Shown: positions 19,375 to 28,336, counted from the first letter of the stretch. The stretch is 64,000 bases of DNA from Methanoregula sp. SKADARSKE-2 (GCA_030919125.1 CP121470.1:1-64000); one strand, 5' to 3'. Made by a program: numbers and translations. The notes: a model not told the origin generated them from the letters alone.

Positions 19375-20156
19375 TTGTTCTGCTCCAGCGCCTTGGCCGG
19401 GTCGATGTTGTGGTGCACAACGTTGCAGAGGGCCTGGACAAAATGCTTCGTGTCATCGCGCTGGAACGCATTCCGTCCTACGCAGACACCCGCGCCACCG
19501 GCGTTCACGGAGTCCCGGATGATCCTCAGGGAGGAGAGATCCCCGCACTTCTCGCCGCCGGCGATGAAGACCGGCACCGAGCAGGCCCCGACGATCCTTT
19601 TGAAGGCTTCGGGATTATTGGGGTAGTTGGTCTTGATGAGGTCTGCGCCGAGCTCTTCTGCAACCCGGACCGCATGGCCCACCGACTGAGGGGAGTACGG
19701 ATCGATCCCCTGGCCCCGCGGGTAGATCATGATGAGGAGCGGCATGCCCCACCGGGTGCAGTCCCGGGCAACGTTCGCACCGATCTCCAGCATCTTGGAT
19801 TCGTTCGGTGCACCGAGATTGATATGGATCGAGACCGCGTCAGTGCCAAGGGCAACTGCCTCCTCGACCGTGCAGACCTGGACCTTGTCGTTCGGGTCCG
19901 GGTTCAAGGAGGTCGAGCCTGAGAGGTGGATGATGAGCCCGATATCCCGGCCGTGCTTCCGGTGCCCGCGCTTGACCATGCCCTTGTGGAGGACGATCGC
20001 GTTTGCCCCGCCATCGCTGACGTCCGAGATGACCTGCGTCATGTCAAGGAGGCCGTCGATCTGTCCCATCGAAAACCCGTGGTCCATCGGCACGATGACC
20101 GCCCTGCCCGTGTTCCTGTCCATTATCCGTTCGATCCTGATCTTCTTTCCAATCAT
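19371..20156 (-). CDS. aroA': 2-amino-3,7-dideoxy-D-threo-hept-6-ulosonate synthase
   Basis: A class I aldolase-fold enzyme that makes the first aromatic precursor of the archaeal pathway from L-aspartate semialdehyde and a deoxyketohexose phosphate. About 261 residues from MIGKKIRIERIMDRNTGRAVIVPMDHG. The Schiff-base lysine is expected in ADLIKTNYP, and GGEKCGDLSS plus AGGAGVCVGRNAFQ form the phosphate site. The open frame continues upstream to 20216 but that part is the shifted C-terminus of the paralogue, so ATG 20156 is the right start. It is intact, unlike its neighbour. Confidence 0.92.
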   Translation of the reverse strand: MIGKKIRIERIMDRNTGRAVIVPMDHGFSMGQIDGLLDMTQVISDVSDGGANAIVLHKGMVKRGHRKHGRDIGLIIHLSGSTSLNPDPNDKVQVCTVEEAVALGTDAVSIHINLGAPNESKMLEIGANVARDCTRWGMPLLIMIYPRGQGIDPYSPQSVGHAVRVAEELGADLIKTNYPNNPEAFKRIVGACSVPVFIAGGEKCGDLSSLRIIRDSVNAGGAGVCVGRNAFQRDDTKHFVQALCNVVHHNIDPAKALEQNK

Positions 20157-20158
20157 GA

Positions 20159-20946
20159 CTACACCTTCAAGATTTCTAGTGCGTCTTCGACGCTCTTGTT
20201 CCTGTGCACGATACACGCCGCTGCCCGGACGAACGTGTCCGGCATCCGGTGCTGGCGTTCCTGCCGATCGAGATCCCCGCCGCCCCTCCGGCCATCGCCC
20301 CTTCTATTAACTCAAGGGTTGTGCAGTCATCGGTCTTACTTCCTCCGGCCACAACGACCGGCACCGGGCAGCCCCGGGTCACTTCGCGGAAGGACTCCGG
20401 GTCACCGGTGTACACGGTCTTGACAATATCGGCCCCCAGCTCCGCTGCCACCCGGGCCGCGAGCTTGACGTGGTCGACGTCGTTTGCAACGGCGATCTTC
20501 TTGCCCCTGGGGTACATCATGGCAAGGAGCGGCATCCCCCATTTCATGCACTCTACCGCGCCCGTCCCGAGATCGGCGAGCATCCGTTCCTCTGACTCTG
20601 CGCCGATGTTCACATGCATCGAGACCGCGTCTGCACCCATCTTCAGGGCGTTTGTCACCGAGTTGACGAGCACCTTGCTGTTCGGGTCGGGTGCGAGCTT
20701 CGTGCTCGCGGAGAGATGGAGGATGAGCCCGATGTCCCGCCCGCCCTGCCGGTGGCCGTGCAGTGCGAGGCCGACGTGACCGATGACTGCGTTTGCCCCC
20801 CCGTCTGCGATCAGGTGGACGGTCTGGCCCATGTCGATCAGGCCCGGGATTGGGCCGTCCGAGACCCCGTGATCCATCGGTACGATGATCGTCTCCTTCG
20901 TATTCCGGTTCATGATTCTTTCCAGACGGATTTCCTTACCTCTCAT
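20159..20946 (-). pseudogene. Second ADTH synthase / class I aldolase paralogue, C-terminal frameshift
   Basis: This tandem paralogue starts at ATG 20946 ([27 protein letters not shown]), behind GGAG. It keeps the Schiff-base lysine region [12 protein letters not shown] and [10 protein letters not shown]. At about 20245, where the family has GRNAFQHRMPD, about four bases are missing: the frame turns into [11 protein letters not shown]. The other frame gives the expected [29 protein letters not shown] and a stop at 20159-20161. The annotated-looking 260-residue frame thus has a wrong last 30 residues and runs into the next gene. It may be inactive or partly functional. It could have been an ADTH synthase or an FBP aldolase. 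Confidence 0.7.
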
Positions 20947-21470
20947 AGTAACAACCAACTCCTTCCCCTGCCTTCACAAACGATCTCCATTGCGAACCAG
21001 GTGTCTACGGATAAAACTGATAAAAGCCAAGAAAGCCAAAAACGCGATACCAGACGGTACCTTTGTTCAATCGTTCAGAAGAAACGGATTTACTGATGCA
21101 GCGGGCGGATGAACTACTAAAGATAAAGGCCTTCACGGGCAAAAAAATCCTCATGAATGCTGTAGTACTCGTCCTGCATACTCTCTTTGTATGTGGGTGC
21201 CGGTATTTAAGGGTGTGTGCCTGATGGATTGCGGGTGGCCCGAACGCTTTGGCGGTTGCCCTCATAGTGGTCAGCAGCCGGAGCAAAATTTTCCCTTTTT
21301 ACTCTTCTGATTTCATGATCTTCCCAAACCCCGACCCCCATCTCCCCCTTATGGAAAAATTCCGGCACCGGCATTCTGGTGAAAAATTTCGTTCCCCGCC
21401 GTTTTCATCTCCGGGGGTCGCCCAAAAAAACAGATAAGACTATTTCATTCTCCCTTCCCTTGTTCTTCCT
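20947..21470. other. Intergenic region upstream of the aromatic operon
   Basis: No gene of normal size is convincing. On the minus strand TTTTATCAGTTTTATCC near 21010-21027 is a plausible TATA region for the aromatic operon, with GGAG before ATG 20946. Also on the minus strand a 20-codon frame at 21117-21179 reads MQDEYYSIHEDFFAREGLYL and ends in TAG; it could be a tiny peptide or a remnant. T-rich sequence precedes the PAP2 gene. Confidence 0.4.
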
Positions 21471-22421
21471 ATGGACCTTTCCATGCTGATGGACCCGGGG
21501 CATGTGGCCGCAATCCAGAATCTTGTCCCTCCCGTCACTGCGTTTTTCGGACGGTTTGATTTTCTGGACTCGATGCCGTGGTACTTCATCGTCATCTCCT
21601 TCCTCACGCTCGGGCTGCATCCCCGGTACGGGGTCAGGCTTGCCATGCTCTTCGGACTGAACAGCGGGCTCAACGAGGCCATAAAGCTCGCCTGCCACCT
21701 GCCCCGGCCGTACTGGGTTTCAGCTGCCGTCACGACATACTTTTCCGGTTCGTCATTCGGTCTCCCCTCAGGTGCAGCCATGTACGGTTATATCGCAGCC
21801 GTGATCCGGAAGTGGTGGGTCGTGCTGGTCTGCATTGCCCTGCTTCTCACCGCAGGGATATCCCGGTTTTTACTTGGCATCCATTTTGTCCTGGATGTTC
21901 TCGGGGGCTGGATCCTCGGTCTTGTCTTCCTGCTCGCAATGCCCCGGGCGGAGGCGTTCACCGCCCGTCTCTCACGCCCGTCCCGCATTGCGCTGTTCGT
22001 TGCTGTTGCAGCAGTCCCCCTCCTGCTTGTCATTCCTCCCTACCTGTCCCTTGCCGGCTGGCAGCTGCCGGCGGCATGGGCCGCCCTTGCCCTCCAGCAG
22101 ACCGGCAGTCTGATCGACCCGGTCCGGATCCAGTACGCGTATGGTGCATCTGGCATCATCATCGAGAGTCTCTGCGGCTACGAATACCTCCGATCGTATG
22201 GCGGGTGGAACCCGCCGCGGGATCTCAAACGAAGAGTCATGGTACTGGTACTCGGCACCCTCTCGGCCCTTGTGGTCAATGAAGGAATTCCCATCGTCTG
22301 GGATATCATCGGTCTCACGGCAGTGATCCCGCACCTTGCTACGTTCCTCTCCATGGCGGTGGTCACTTTCTGGCTGATGGCATGTGTGCCGCTCCTTGCA
22401 AACAAGGCCGGGTTCACCTGA
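21471..22421 (+). CDS. PAP2 superfamily membrane phosphatase
   Basis: A 316-residue integral membrane protein with about eight hydrophobic stretches. PAP2 enzymes dephosphorylate lipid or isoprenoid phosphates. Motif 1 is present (KLACHLPRP, Lys72 to Arg79-Pro80), and motif 3 is present (SRFLLGIHFVLD, Arg132, His138, Asp142). Motif 2, normally PSGH, reads PSGA at 99-102, so the usual histidine acid is lacking. A C-terminal membrane extension follows. Catalysis may be weakened or altered. The gene is monocistronic as far as can be seen. Confidence 0.82.
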   Translation: MDLSMLMDPGHVAAIQNLVPPVTAFFGRFDFLDSMPWYFIVISFLTLGLHPRYGVRLAMLFGLNSGLNEAIKLACHLPRPYWVSAAVTTYFSGSSFGLPSGAAMYGYIAAVIRKWWVVLVCIALLLTAGISRFLLGIHFVLDVLGGWILGLVFLLAMPRAEAFTARLSRPSRIALFVAVAAVPLLLVIPPYLSLAGWQLPAAWAALALQQTGSLIDPVRIQYAYGASGIIIESLCGYEYLRSYGGWNPPRDLKRRVMVLVLGTLSALVVNEGIPIVWDIIGLTAVIPHLATFLSMAVVTFWLMACVPLLANKAGFT

Positions 22422-22828
22422 AGATCTTCCCCGTTATTTTTAAAAACCCCGGGCAAAACCAAGAACGCCTTGATCTCCAATTATCCAACATAAGGAGACC
22501 AGAGCAAGGGAAATCAATGACTTAAACCAGAATTATCCTGGCGATAAAATTTCTTGATGACCAGAGTGCAGGTGCAAAGGCAGAAGTCTGTCCAGCTCCC
22601 GAACTTCCCGTCGTAACAATTGCAGATCTTTAACTTCACCCAGTGAATGGTTCGGGGGATGGACAAGCATCCCCCTCACGATGGAGGGCTGAGTATACTT
22701 CACCTTGGTGGGAAGATTGAGCTGGCCGTAATCGTTCCTGCCCCAAGAGACGCGCGTGACGTCCGTTGTATTGACCACGCCTTAGGTGGTACCGATCCAA
22801 TTGTCAAAGATTGATCGATGTAAATTAG
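22422..22828. other. Region before IS copy 3 with a gene fragment
   Basis: A minus-strand open frame at 22533-22778 reads VSWGRNDYGQLNLPT and then LQLLRREVRELDRLLPLHLH. The first part faintly resembles an RCC1-type repeat and the second part a helical segment, but neither is enough for a call. It ends close to IS copy 3, so it may be the remains of a gene destroyed by IS activity. The rest shows nothing clear. Confidence 0.3.
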
Positions 22829-23967
22829 GACTTACGCGTTTGAAGGCAGATTCGAGCAAGAAATCTTCATCACAGCACTACAAAAATAATCAGATTAGAA
22901 CGCCGTGGAAGCGATAAAGAGAGAAGAAGCGGATCGATGAATCGAGCGTTTCGACTCGTACCAGCTGGAACCTGTATTCAATCGATGGGTTTCGAGGCGA
23001 AGAAATGCCAGCAACGAGAGCAGAATATGTCCTCGTTGAACAACCTCTTTTGGGACCCTGGCATCTCTCGATGCCACAACCTTGCTTGATGCCACGGTGA
23101 TCCTCTTCGATATTCCATCCAAGTTCCTTGAACGTTTTTCTGTCGGTTTCCGATGCATCGAGAATATCGGTAGCCCAATGTTCGGGTTCCTTATCAGAGT
23201 GAACGATCCTAAATAGCTTGATGAAACCGTATTGTCTCAGATGAACAACTCTTCCTTCGGGAGGAATCTCAATCTCAGAAACTGAACGGTTGTACGTATT
23301 ATCAGGATCAACCAACCGGTTGGATTTGAGACGGGTACACCAATGCCACTTCAGCGTGCGGATCAATTTCAGGTTGGCGATACACGAATACCACGAATCA
23401 AAGATGACACATCCCGGCTGAAACTTTCTTTCTTCGGCTGCTCGTAGCATATCCCGGAAATGATCATTTTTGTTTTTCCCGTCTTTGTCTGGACAATAGA
23501 TCCGGAAATCTACCGAAACTATCGCAGAACCATCAGTCCAAATGGTTGAGATTAGGTTGATTCCCTGAACTACCCGATGATGCTTCCCACTCCAGTGCCG
23601 GGTCACCAGTTCAATCTGATGGGAATACGGTTTGTCGAGGGTACTATCATCGATTACCAATACTCCTTCGTTAGCCCGGAGCAACCGTCGCGCTTCCTCA
23701 TACAGCGCCCCCGTGTGGTGAGGCTGGCTGCCTCTCTAACAAACGCTTGACGGAAGCGTGAGCTATTGATACTGGTTCAGCGGGAAAACACCGGGATGCC
23801 TCTGTACACGAGCAAACCTGATACGTCGATATCAGAAAGTTTACAAAATTGCCGCTCGTGCATTTCGGAGGATTCACTCTCGTTCGATCTCCATCCCGGG
23901 TTGGTCTAACCCTTGGATGGGCGCTACTAACTCTTAGATCTTTCGGTCAAAACCAAGGGCGTAAGTC
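22829..23967 (-). mobile_element. IS701-like insertion sequence, copy 3 (inverted)
   Basis: A full 1139-bp copy in the opposite orientation to copies 1 and 2, with identical 9-bp ends. In element orientation its left flank reads ...TATAGTATTAT and its right flank CTAATTTACAT. The AGTAT next to its outer end matches the AGTAT next to the inner end of copy 2, as would be expected if the segment between the two copies had been inverted by recombination. Confidence 0.92.
22895..23863 (-). pseudogene. DDE transposase of IS copy 3, frameshifted
   Basis: The same transposase with the same premature TGA and frame changes as the other two copies. The central frame of 264 residues is open (IDDSTLDKPY to GIERCQ), with minor differences such as DSWYSC for DSWYSS and KNKND for KNKKD. 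The C-terminal part (LAFLRLETHRLNTG) lies in another frame. Confidence 0.8.
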
Positions 23968-24030
23968 ATAATACTATAAAAGATTTGCTCACCCTCATAC
24001 GCCTGCACTGCCGCCGGGAGAAGAAAAACG

Positions 24031-24585
24031 TCAGGTAATCAGGGAGATCAGATCGTGCTTGGTTATGACGCCAAGGACTGTCCGCCCTTCGAGAACGAGC
24101 ACACCGTGGTTCTGTTGCAAGATATTGATGACCGTCTCGACATCCATATCCGGGGGAACCGTGGGGAAACCGGGTTCCATGAAATTATTGACCGTAAACT
24201 GCTGGCTCCGGTGAAGGCGCTGTTGTTCTATCGCTTTTACAATAACCGTCTCCGAGATACATCCGACAGCAATACCGTTATCGATCACCGGTATCTGCGA
24301 GATATTGTTCTTTTCGATAATATCGACGGCCCGGGTGATGGGATCCTGCGGCTGGACCGAGAGAACCGGGGTGTGCATGATCTGCGAGGCCTTAATCTTC
24401 TTCGGCTCTGCACTATTGAGGACAACGATGATCTTGTTGAGGGTACTGACCCGGGGATCGACATTTCCGGCCTCGATGCGGGCGACCATGGACTGGCTGA
24501 TCCCTGCGCGTTTTGCGAGATCGGTCTGTTTCAGGCCAAGGGTCTCGCGGCGCTTCCGCAGTTCGTCCGGGGTAGGGATATGCAT
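24031..24585 (-). CDS. XRE-type HTH regulator with paired CBS domains
   Basis: A 184-residue transcription regulator. Residues 1-62 form an XRE helix-turn-helix (LRKRRETLGLKQTDLAKRAGISQSMVARIEAGN). Residues from about 65 on form two CBS domains (IMHTPVLSVQPQDPITRAVDII and FMEPGFPTVPPDMDVETVINIL), which in this class bind adenosine-type ligands and sense metabolites. TTTTATTAG on the minus strand near 24616 is a plausible TATA box. It is divergent from the RLAN/ATP-grasp cassette with 240 bp between, so it could control it; this is inference. IS copy 3 lies 63 bp beyond its stop. Confidence 0.88.
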   Translation of the reverse strand: MHIPTPDELRKRRETLGLKQTDLAKRAGISQSMVARIEAGNVDPRVSTLNKIIVVLNSAEPKKIKASQIMHTPVLSVQPQDPITRAVDIIEKNNISQIPVIDNGIAVGCISETVIVKAIEQQRLHRSQQFTVNNFMEPGFPTVPPDMDVETVINILQQNHGVLVLEGRTVLGVITKHDLISLIT

Positions 24586-24825
24586 GCTGAATTACTCATG
24601 GTTATAGAAGGCTAATAAAATTTGCCGTTCGGAGAAGAATTCCTGAAAGACCGGCAACAATCCCTCCCATTATATCGATGAATGTACGATAATTCTGGAG
24701 AAACACGCAATAAAAGACGTATGCACCGGGGTTATTTAGTCCATCCGGGGAGAAAAAACCTTTAAAGCTCTGTTGTGTATAGAGATTAACCATAATACAT
24801 GAAGTGCGTCTGGTCAAGTGTTGGA

Positions 24826-25855
24826 CATGAACGATTGTATCAACGAAGATAACAACGATGAAGAGGCCCATCGGGTCCTCTCCTGTTTTATTACAAACGG
24901 ATCTGATGTACTATCCAATGGCGGGGATAATCTCCGCAGGGCCCGGATGGTTGCCGCGGATGGAACCCCTTCCGGAAGCTCCGGGTTTTCCGGTTTGGCG
25001 CTGGGACCTGCATATATTCCCTGCTCCTGCCGCAGAGGATGGATGCCCTGATGAGCAGAACAAGAAATTCCCCGGCCCTGGGAGGATGTACCGGGTATCT
25101 CACCCAGGCATCGGGTTCCGTATCGGGCGCGCCGGAAATATCCCCGCATCCTTTTGTGATTGCCAGAACCGTAACCGCAGTGCATCCAGTGCGGAGAAAC
25201 CCGCTGCAGGGGAACGGAAAAAGGGAGACCTTCCTCACCCGGGACACCCTGTTTACCCTCCTCCGGGAGGGGATAGTTCACGTGGTGAGCGAGAACTACG
25301 ATTACAAGACCGAGCCTTACTACACGATCCTGAACAACGAGAGCCAGGGAATCGAAGTACGTCCTTCGGAGCCGTGCAGTCCTCGATGCATATGTTGTAC
25401 CGATCTGCCTTGAGCGGGCAGAACGGGCCGGCATCCGGGTCTGTGAATGGGGCATCTCGCAGGGGTATGTTCCACTTCCTGCAATTATCTATGGCTTGAA
25501 TTATTTCGCGACAACTTCTGATCTCTTCCTCGTCCGTGACGCCATGAATGCAAGAGAGGTGATAAAACACGTCACCAACAAGGGAAATATCCCTTCTGCT
25601 ATCAGAAGCTTCCTGAAGAGAGAGATCCACACCTGCCCGGTGATCTTCGGAAAAACCGTCAAATCCTGCAGCAGGGTTGCCGATATAGCGGACCGGATCT
25701 ACGATATCTTCGGGATCCCCCTTGTCCGGATGACCATGGTCAGGACCGGGAATGAATTTGCGTTATCGTCCCTCTCACCCATGCCGTACTCGCAGATGGC
25801 AGAAGGTGAGCGGTCAGTCCTCTCCGCCCATCTCCGGCACCAGGAGTTCCTATGA
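24826..25855 (+). pseudogene. RLAN-domain protein (RimK-like ATP-grasp N-terminal domain), multiply frameshifted
   Basis: A protein can be followed only by moving between frames. Near 25230-25365 one frame gives FLTRDTLFTLLREGIVHVVS and YYTILNNESQGIEVRPS. After a shift near 25373 the next frame gives VLDAYVVPICLERAERAGIR, ISQGYVPLPAIIYGLNYFAT and, near the end, YDIFGIPLVRMTMVRTGNEF and YSQMAEGERSVLSAHLRHQE. This order and spacing match the RLAN domain. A pair of opposite shifts around 25583-25625 garbles about 12 residues. The 5' third is also out of frame. Its stop overlaps the ATP-grasp start (ATGA), so the two were one operon. Currently it should not give a full protein. Confidence 0.65.
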
Positions 25856-26728
25856 AGCAGCTGGGTATCTTCGTTGACCGGAAGACCCTCTCCAACGCCG
25901 AGCAGCTCAACGCACTTATCCGGTGCCGGAATGTTGTAGAGAGCCTCGGTCATGACGCCCATTTCATCTTCCCGGTCGATATCGGGAAAATCCCCCGGAT
26001 GGAGGCCCTCTTCATCCGGGCCCGCACCGACCCGATGAATATCACGTACGTTGCGGCCCGAATGGCAGAGCTCCACGGTATACCGGTCATCGATGATCCC
26101 GCATCGATCCGGATCTGCGGCGACAAGATCAACATGTACTCCCAGCTTATGAAAAAGGGCGTCTCCCTTCCGGAAACAAGATTTTTGTCCAGAAGCGAGA
26201 ACTCGGTGGAACGGGTGACGGAACTGTTCGGGACGCTCGGCACTTCGCTCATCCTCAAGGAGCCCTCGACATCGTTCTCCCTCCGGGTAGAGATGGTGGC
26301 TACGATCGAGGAATTTTTCCGCGTTGCCCGGAGATTCATCAAGCTCTCGGACTGGATCGTTGTCCAGCAGTACGTGGAAAGCAGATACGACTGGAGGGTC
26401 GGGGTCCTCGGGGGGGGAACTTCTCTATGTCTGTAAATATACCATCCCCTCCGTAACCTACAAGATCCAGGCAATGGTCAACGGCCACATCGTCTATTGC
26501 GGGGTCGAGAGTGTCCCCCCCGATGCAGTCCCCGAAAACGTGGTCCGGCTGCTCGGGATCGAGGCAGCCGGCGCCATCGGGAACGGGCTCTATGGCGTGG
26601 ATATCAAGAACAGTAACAGCGATGCATGCGTCATCGAAGTCAACGACAATCCCTCGATCGAGAGCGGCGAGGATGACTGCTATCCGGAAGTCTTCACCCG
26701 TATCGTCAACCACCTTATCCCGGTGTGA
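25852..26728 (+). pseudogene. RimK-like ATP-grasp ligase, frameshift in an 8-G run
   Basis: An ATP-grasp amidoligase of about 291 residues when the frame is repaired. It opens MKQLGIFVDRKTLSNAEQLNA and contains the ATP-grasp lid and core: KINMYSQLMKKGVSLPETRF, TSLILKEPSTSFS with the ATP-binding lysine, DWIVVQQYVES, then after the shift YKIQAMVNGHIVYCGVE, GLYGVDIKN and the metal-binding VIEVNDNPSIESGEDD. The run at 26410-26417 has eight G; seven would keep the frame (VLGGELLYVCKY). As it stands translation ends at 26436. The lesion is a single-base homopolymer change, so sequencing error, recent mutation or slippage are all possible. Confidence 0.8.
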
Positions 26729-27228
26729 ATGCTATGGTCGAAGACCTTATCCTGAAAGCCGAGGCGGTCCGCCATGCGTGCGGCGGGATCTGCTGCAACG
26801 GTGCCTGCCCCCCGCTCAGTGAAGAAAGGATCCGGATCATTCTCTCATACGGTGATTTTCATGAAAGGATCGAGAAGGTAGGATATCACCGGATCAAGGG
26901 GGGAAAGGACGGGCTCTGCTCCATGCTCTCGGAGGGGAAGTGTGCAATCCACGCTTTCAAACCCGAGACCTGCATTGCCGGCCCGTTCACGTTCGATCTG
27001 ACCGATCATTCCCTCAGGATCTTCCTCAAACAGGAGAAGATCTGCCCGCTGATCGCCGTCCTGAAGGCAAACCGCGCGATGTACGATCTCCAGTTCGGAC
27101 GTGCGGTGGAGAGTATCGCGCACCTGGTCGCCCGGCTTCTGGACGATGAACTTGCAATCATCTCCGCACTCCCGGAACCGGATACCGACCAGGTAGCTGA
27201 GCTGCCGCTTCCGGAAAAGGCCCTCTGA
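26725..27228 (+). CDS. YkgJ-like cysteine cluster protein
   Basis: A 164- to 167-residue protein with cysteines arranged like the zinc/iron-chelating YkgJ family: CGGICCNGACPPLSEE near residue 15, then GLCSMLSEGKCAIHAFKPETC near 60-75. The family is thought to bind a metal or Fe-S cluster; no reaction is established. It starts at GTG 26725, overlapping the ATP-grasp stop, or at ATG 26734 (MVEDLILKAEAV). It lies between the ATP-grasp and GCS2 genes and ends directly before the GCS2 start, so it belongs to this cassette. Confidence 0.8.
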   Translation: MNAMVEDLILKAEAVRHACGGICCNGACPPLSEERIRIILSYGDFHERIEKVGYHRIKGGKDGLCSMLSEGKCAIHAFKPETCIAGPFTFDLTDHSLRIFLKQEKICPLIAVLKANRAMYDLQFGRAVESIAHLVARLLDDELAIISALPEPDTDQVAELPLPEKAL

Positions 27229-28245
27229 ATGATCGGTACCGAGCACGAGTACTCCATCAATAATGGCCGGTTCCAGCCGCTCCCGGCCTCGGATCGGATC
27301 ATCCAGTCTATCTGCAGCAGGGTGGAGAGCGAGATCCTCTTCGGGGACACAAAACTCGGAAAAGAACTCCAGAAGACCGTTCTCGAGTTCGTGCCACGGG
27401 CCCCGGCAGAGGATCTCCCGACCCTGACCCTTGACCAGACTGCCGTATGGGACCATGATGAGGGGGAGTATTACGCGGTGTACGACCGGCTCTTCGATAT
27501 CCGGCAACACGGCTGGCTGAATATTCAGGCTCTCCAGATCAACCTCTCGTACGCAAACGACCGTGAACTGATCAGCATGTACAACCAAGTCCGGTCGCTC
27601 CTGCCGTACCTGATCGCGGTCACGGCCTCCTCTCCCATGGTTGAGGGGAGGCGGACCGGCTCTATGGATAACCGCCTCCTCTACTACCGCAGGAACCAGG
27701 AGGAGATCCCCGGCCTCTGTAACCGGATTATCCCGGAGAAGATCCGGTCGGTCGCAGAGTACCGGGCGTTCCAGGAAGAGCTCTTCTGCGAGCTCCGTTA
27801 CCGGAATGCGGATATTCTCTGCGAAGAGTGGGTGAATTCCGCGGGCCTGATCATCCGGTTCTCCCGGAGATGCCTGGAGATCAAGGCGCTGGATGAGCAG
27901 GAGAGCATTCACTCCGATATGGCGGTCTGCGCCTTTGTCCGGTCGCTCCTCCGGTGCCGGGCTCTCCCCGCAGAAGAGGATCGGGACGGATTGCTCGATC
28001 TCACCGAACGTGCGATCCGAGGCGGTACCCGCAACCTGAAGCAGGAGCTCGGGAAATTATATGATGAGGCATGGAAGCATGCTACCCCGGAAGAGCGGGG
28101 ATATCTTCCGGTCATCCGGCACCGGATCGAGAGGGGCAGCCTCGCCGAACTCATCCAGGATCGTTCTGAACGGGAGAACGATATCACCCCCGTACTCGGC
28201 GAACTTGCGGAGTGCCTCAAGACCAACAGGTCATATCTGCCGTGA
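27229..28245 (+). CDS. GCS2-family carboxylate-amine ligase
   Basis: A 338-residue glutamate-cysteine-ligase-like enzyme that would join an amine to a carboxylate, commonly the gamma-carboxylate of glutamate, using ATP. The N-terminus GTEHEYSINNGRFQP holds the family glutamates. NIQALQINLSYANDREL and VTASSPMVEGRRTGSMDNRLLYYRRNQ are strongly conserved GCS2 segments. It is intact and starts immediately after the cysteine-cluster gene. With the RLAN and ATP-grasp genes upstream it forms a predicted amidoligase pathway of the sort discussed for ATP-grasp/COOH-NH2 ligase peptide systems. The product is unknown. Confidence 0.85.
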   Translation: MIGTEHEYSINNGRFQPLPASDRIIQSICSRVESEILFGDTKLGKELQKTVLEFVPRAPAEDLPTLTLDQTAVWDHDEGEYYAVYDRLFDIRQHGWLNIQALQINLSYANDRELISMYNQVRSLLPYLIAVTASSPMVEGRRTGSMDNRLLYYRRNQEEIPGLCNRIIPEKIRSVAEYRAFQEELFCELRYRNADILCEEWVNSAGLIIRFSRRCLEIKALDEQESIHSDMAVCAFVRSLLRCRALPAEEDRDGLLDLTERAIRGGTRNLKQELGKLYDEAWKHATPEERGYLPVIRHRIERGSLAELIQDRSERENDITPVLGELAECLKTNRSYLP

Positions 28246-28284
28246 GGGCGTATCCGATACGCTGCAAGCAATGTCGGACGTGGT

Positions 28285-28300
28285 ACCTTTTTAAAAAGGT
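28285..28300. promoter_or_regulatory. Perfect 16-bp palindrome with TATA-like core
   Basis: ACCTTTTTAAAAAGGT reads the same on both strands. It is 62 bp before the acyl-CoA synthetase start and 39 bp after the GCS2 stop. The TTTTTAAAAA core could be a TATA element, with the whole serving as an operator, or the hairpin could end transcription of the cassette. Confidence 0.5.
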
Positions 28301-28324
28301 GTCACCCTGAACAGCAATTTTCAA

Positions 28325-28336
28325 GTACGATCGTAC
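28325..28336. promoter_or_regulatory. Perfect 12-bp palindrome near expected transcription start
   Basis: GTACGATCGTAC lies about 25-45 bp downstream of the TATA-like palindrome, where a transcription start would be expected, and 26 bp before ATG 28362. Its placement is that of a repressor operator. Confidence 0.45.

Noticed and set aside
20157..20216. N-terminal extension of the intact ADTH synthase
   Set aside because: It is the shifted tail of the upstream paralogue, and MIGKKIRIERIM is the normal start.
22533..22778. RCC1-like or transposase gene
   Set aside because: Only one repeat-like motif (WGRNDYGQLNLPT) is seen and the rest does not fit, so it is left as an unassigned fragment.
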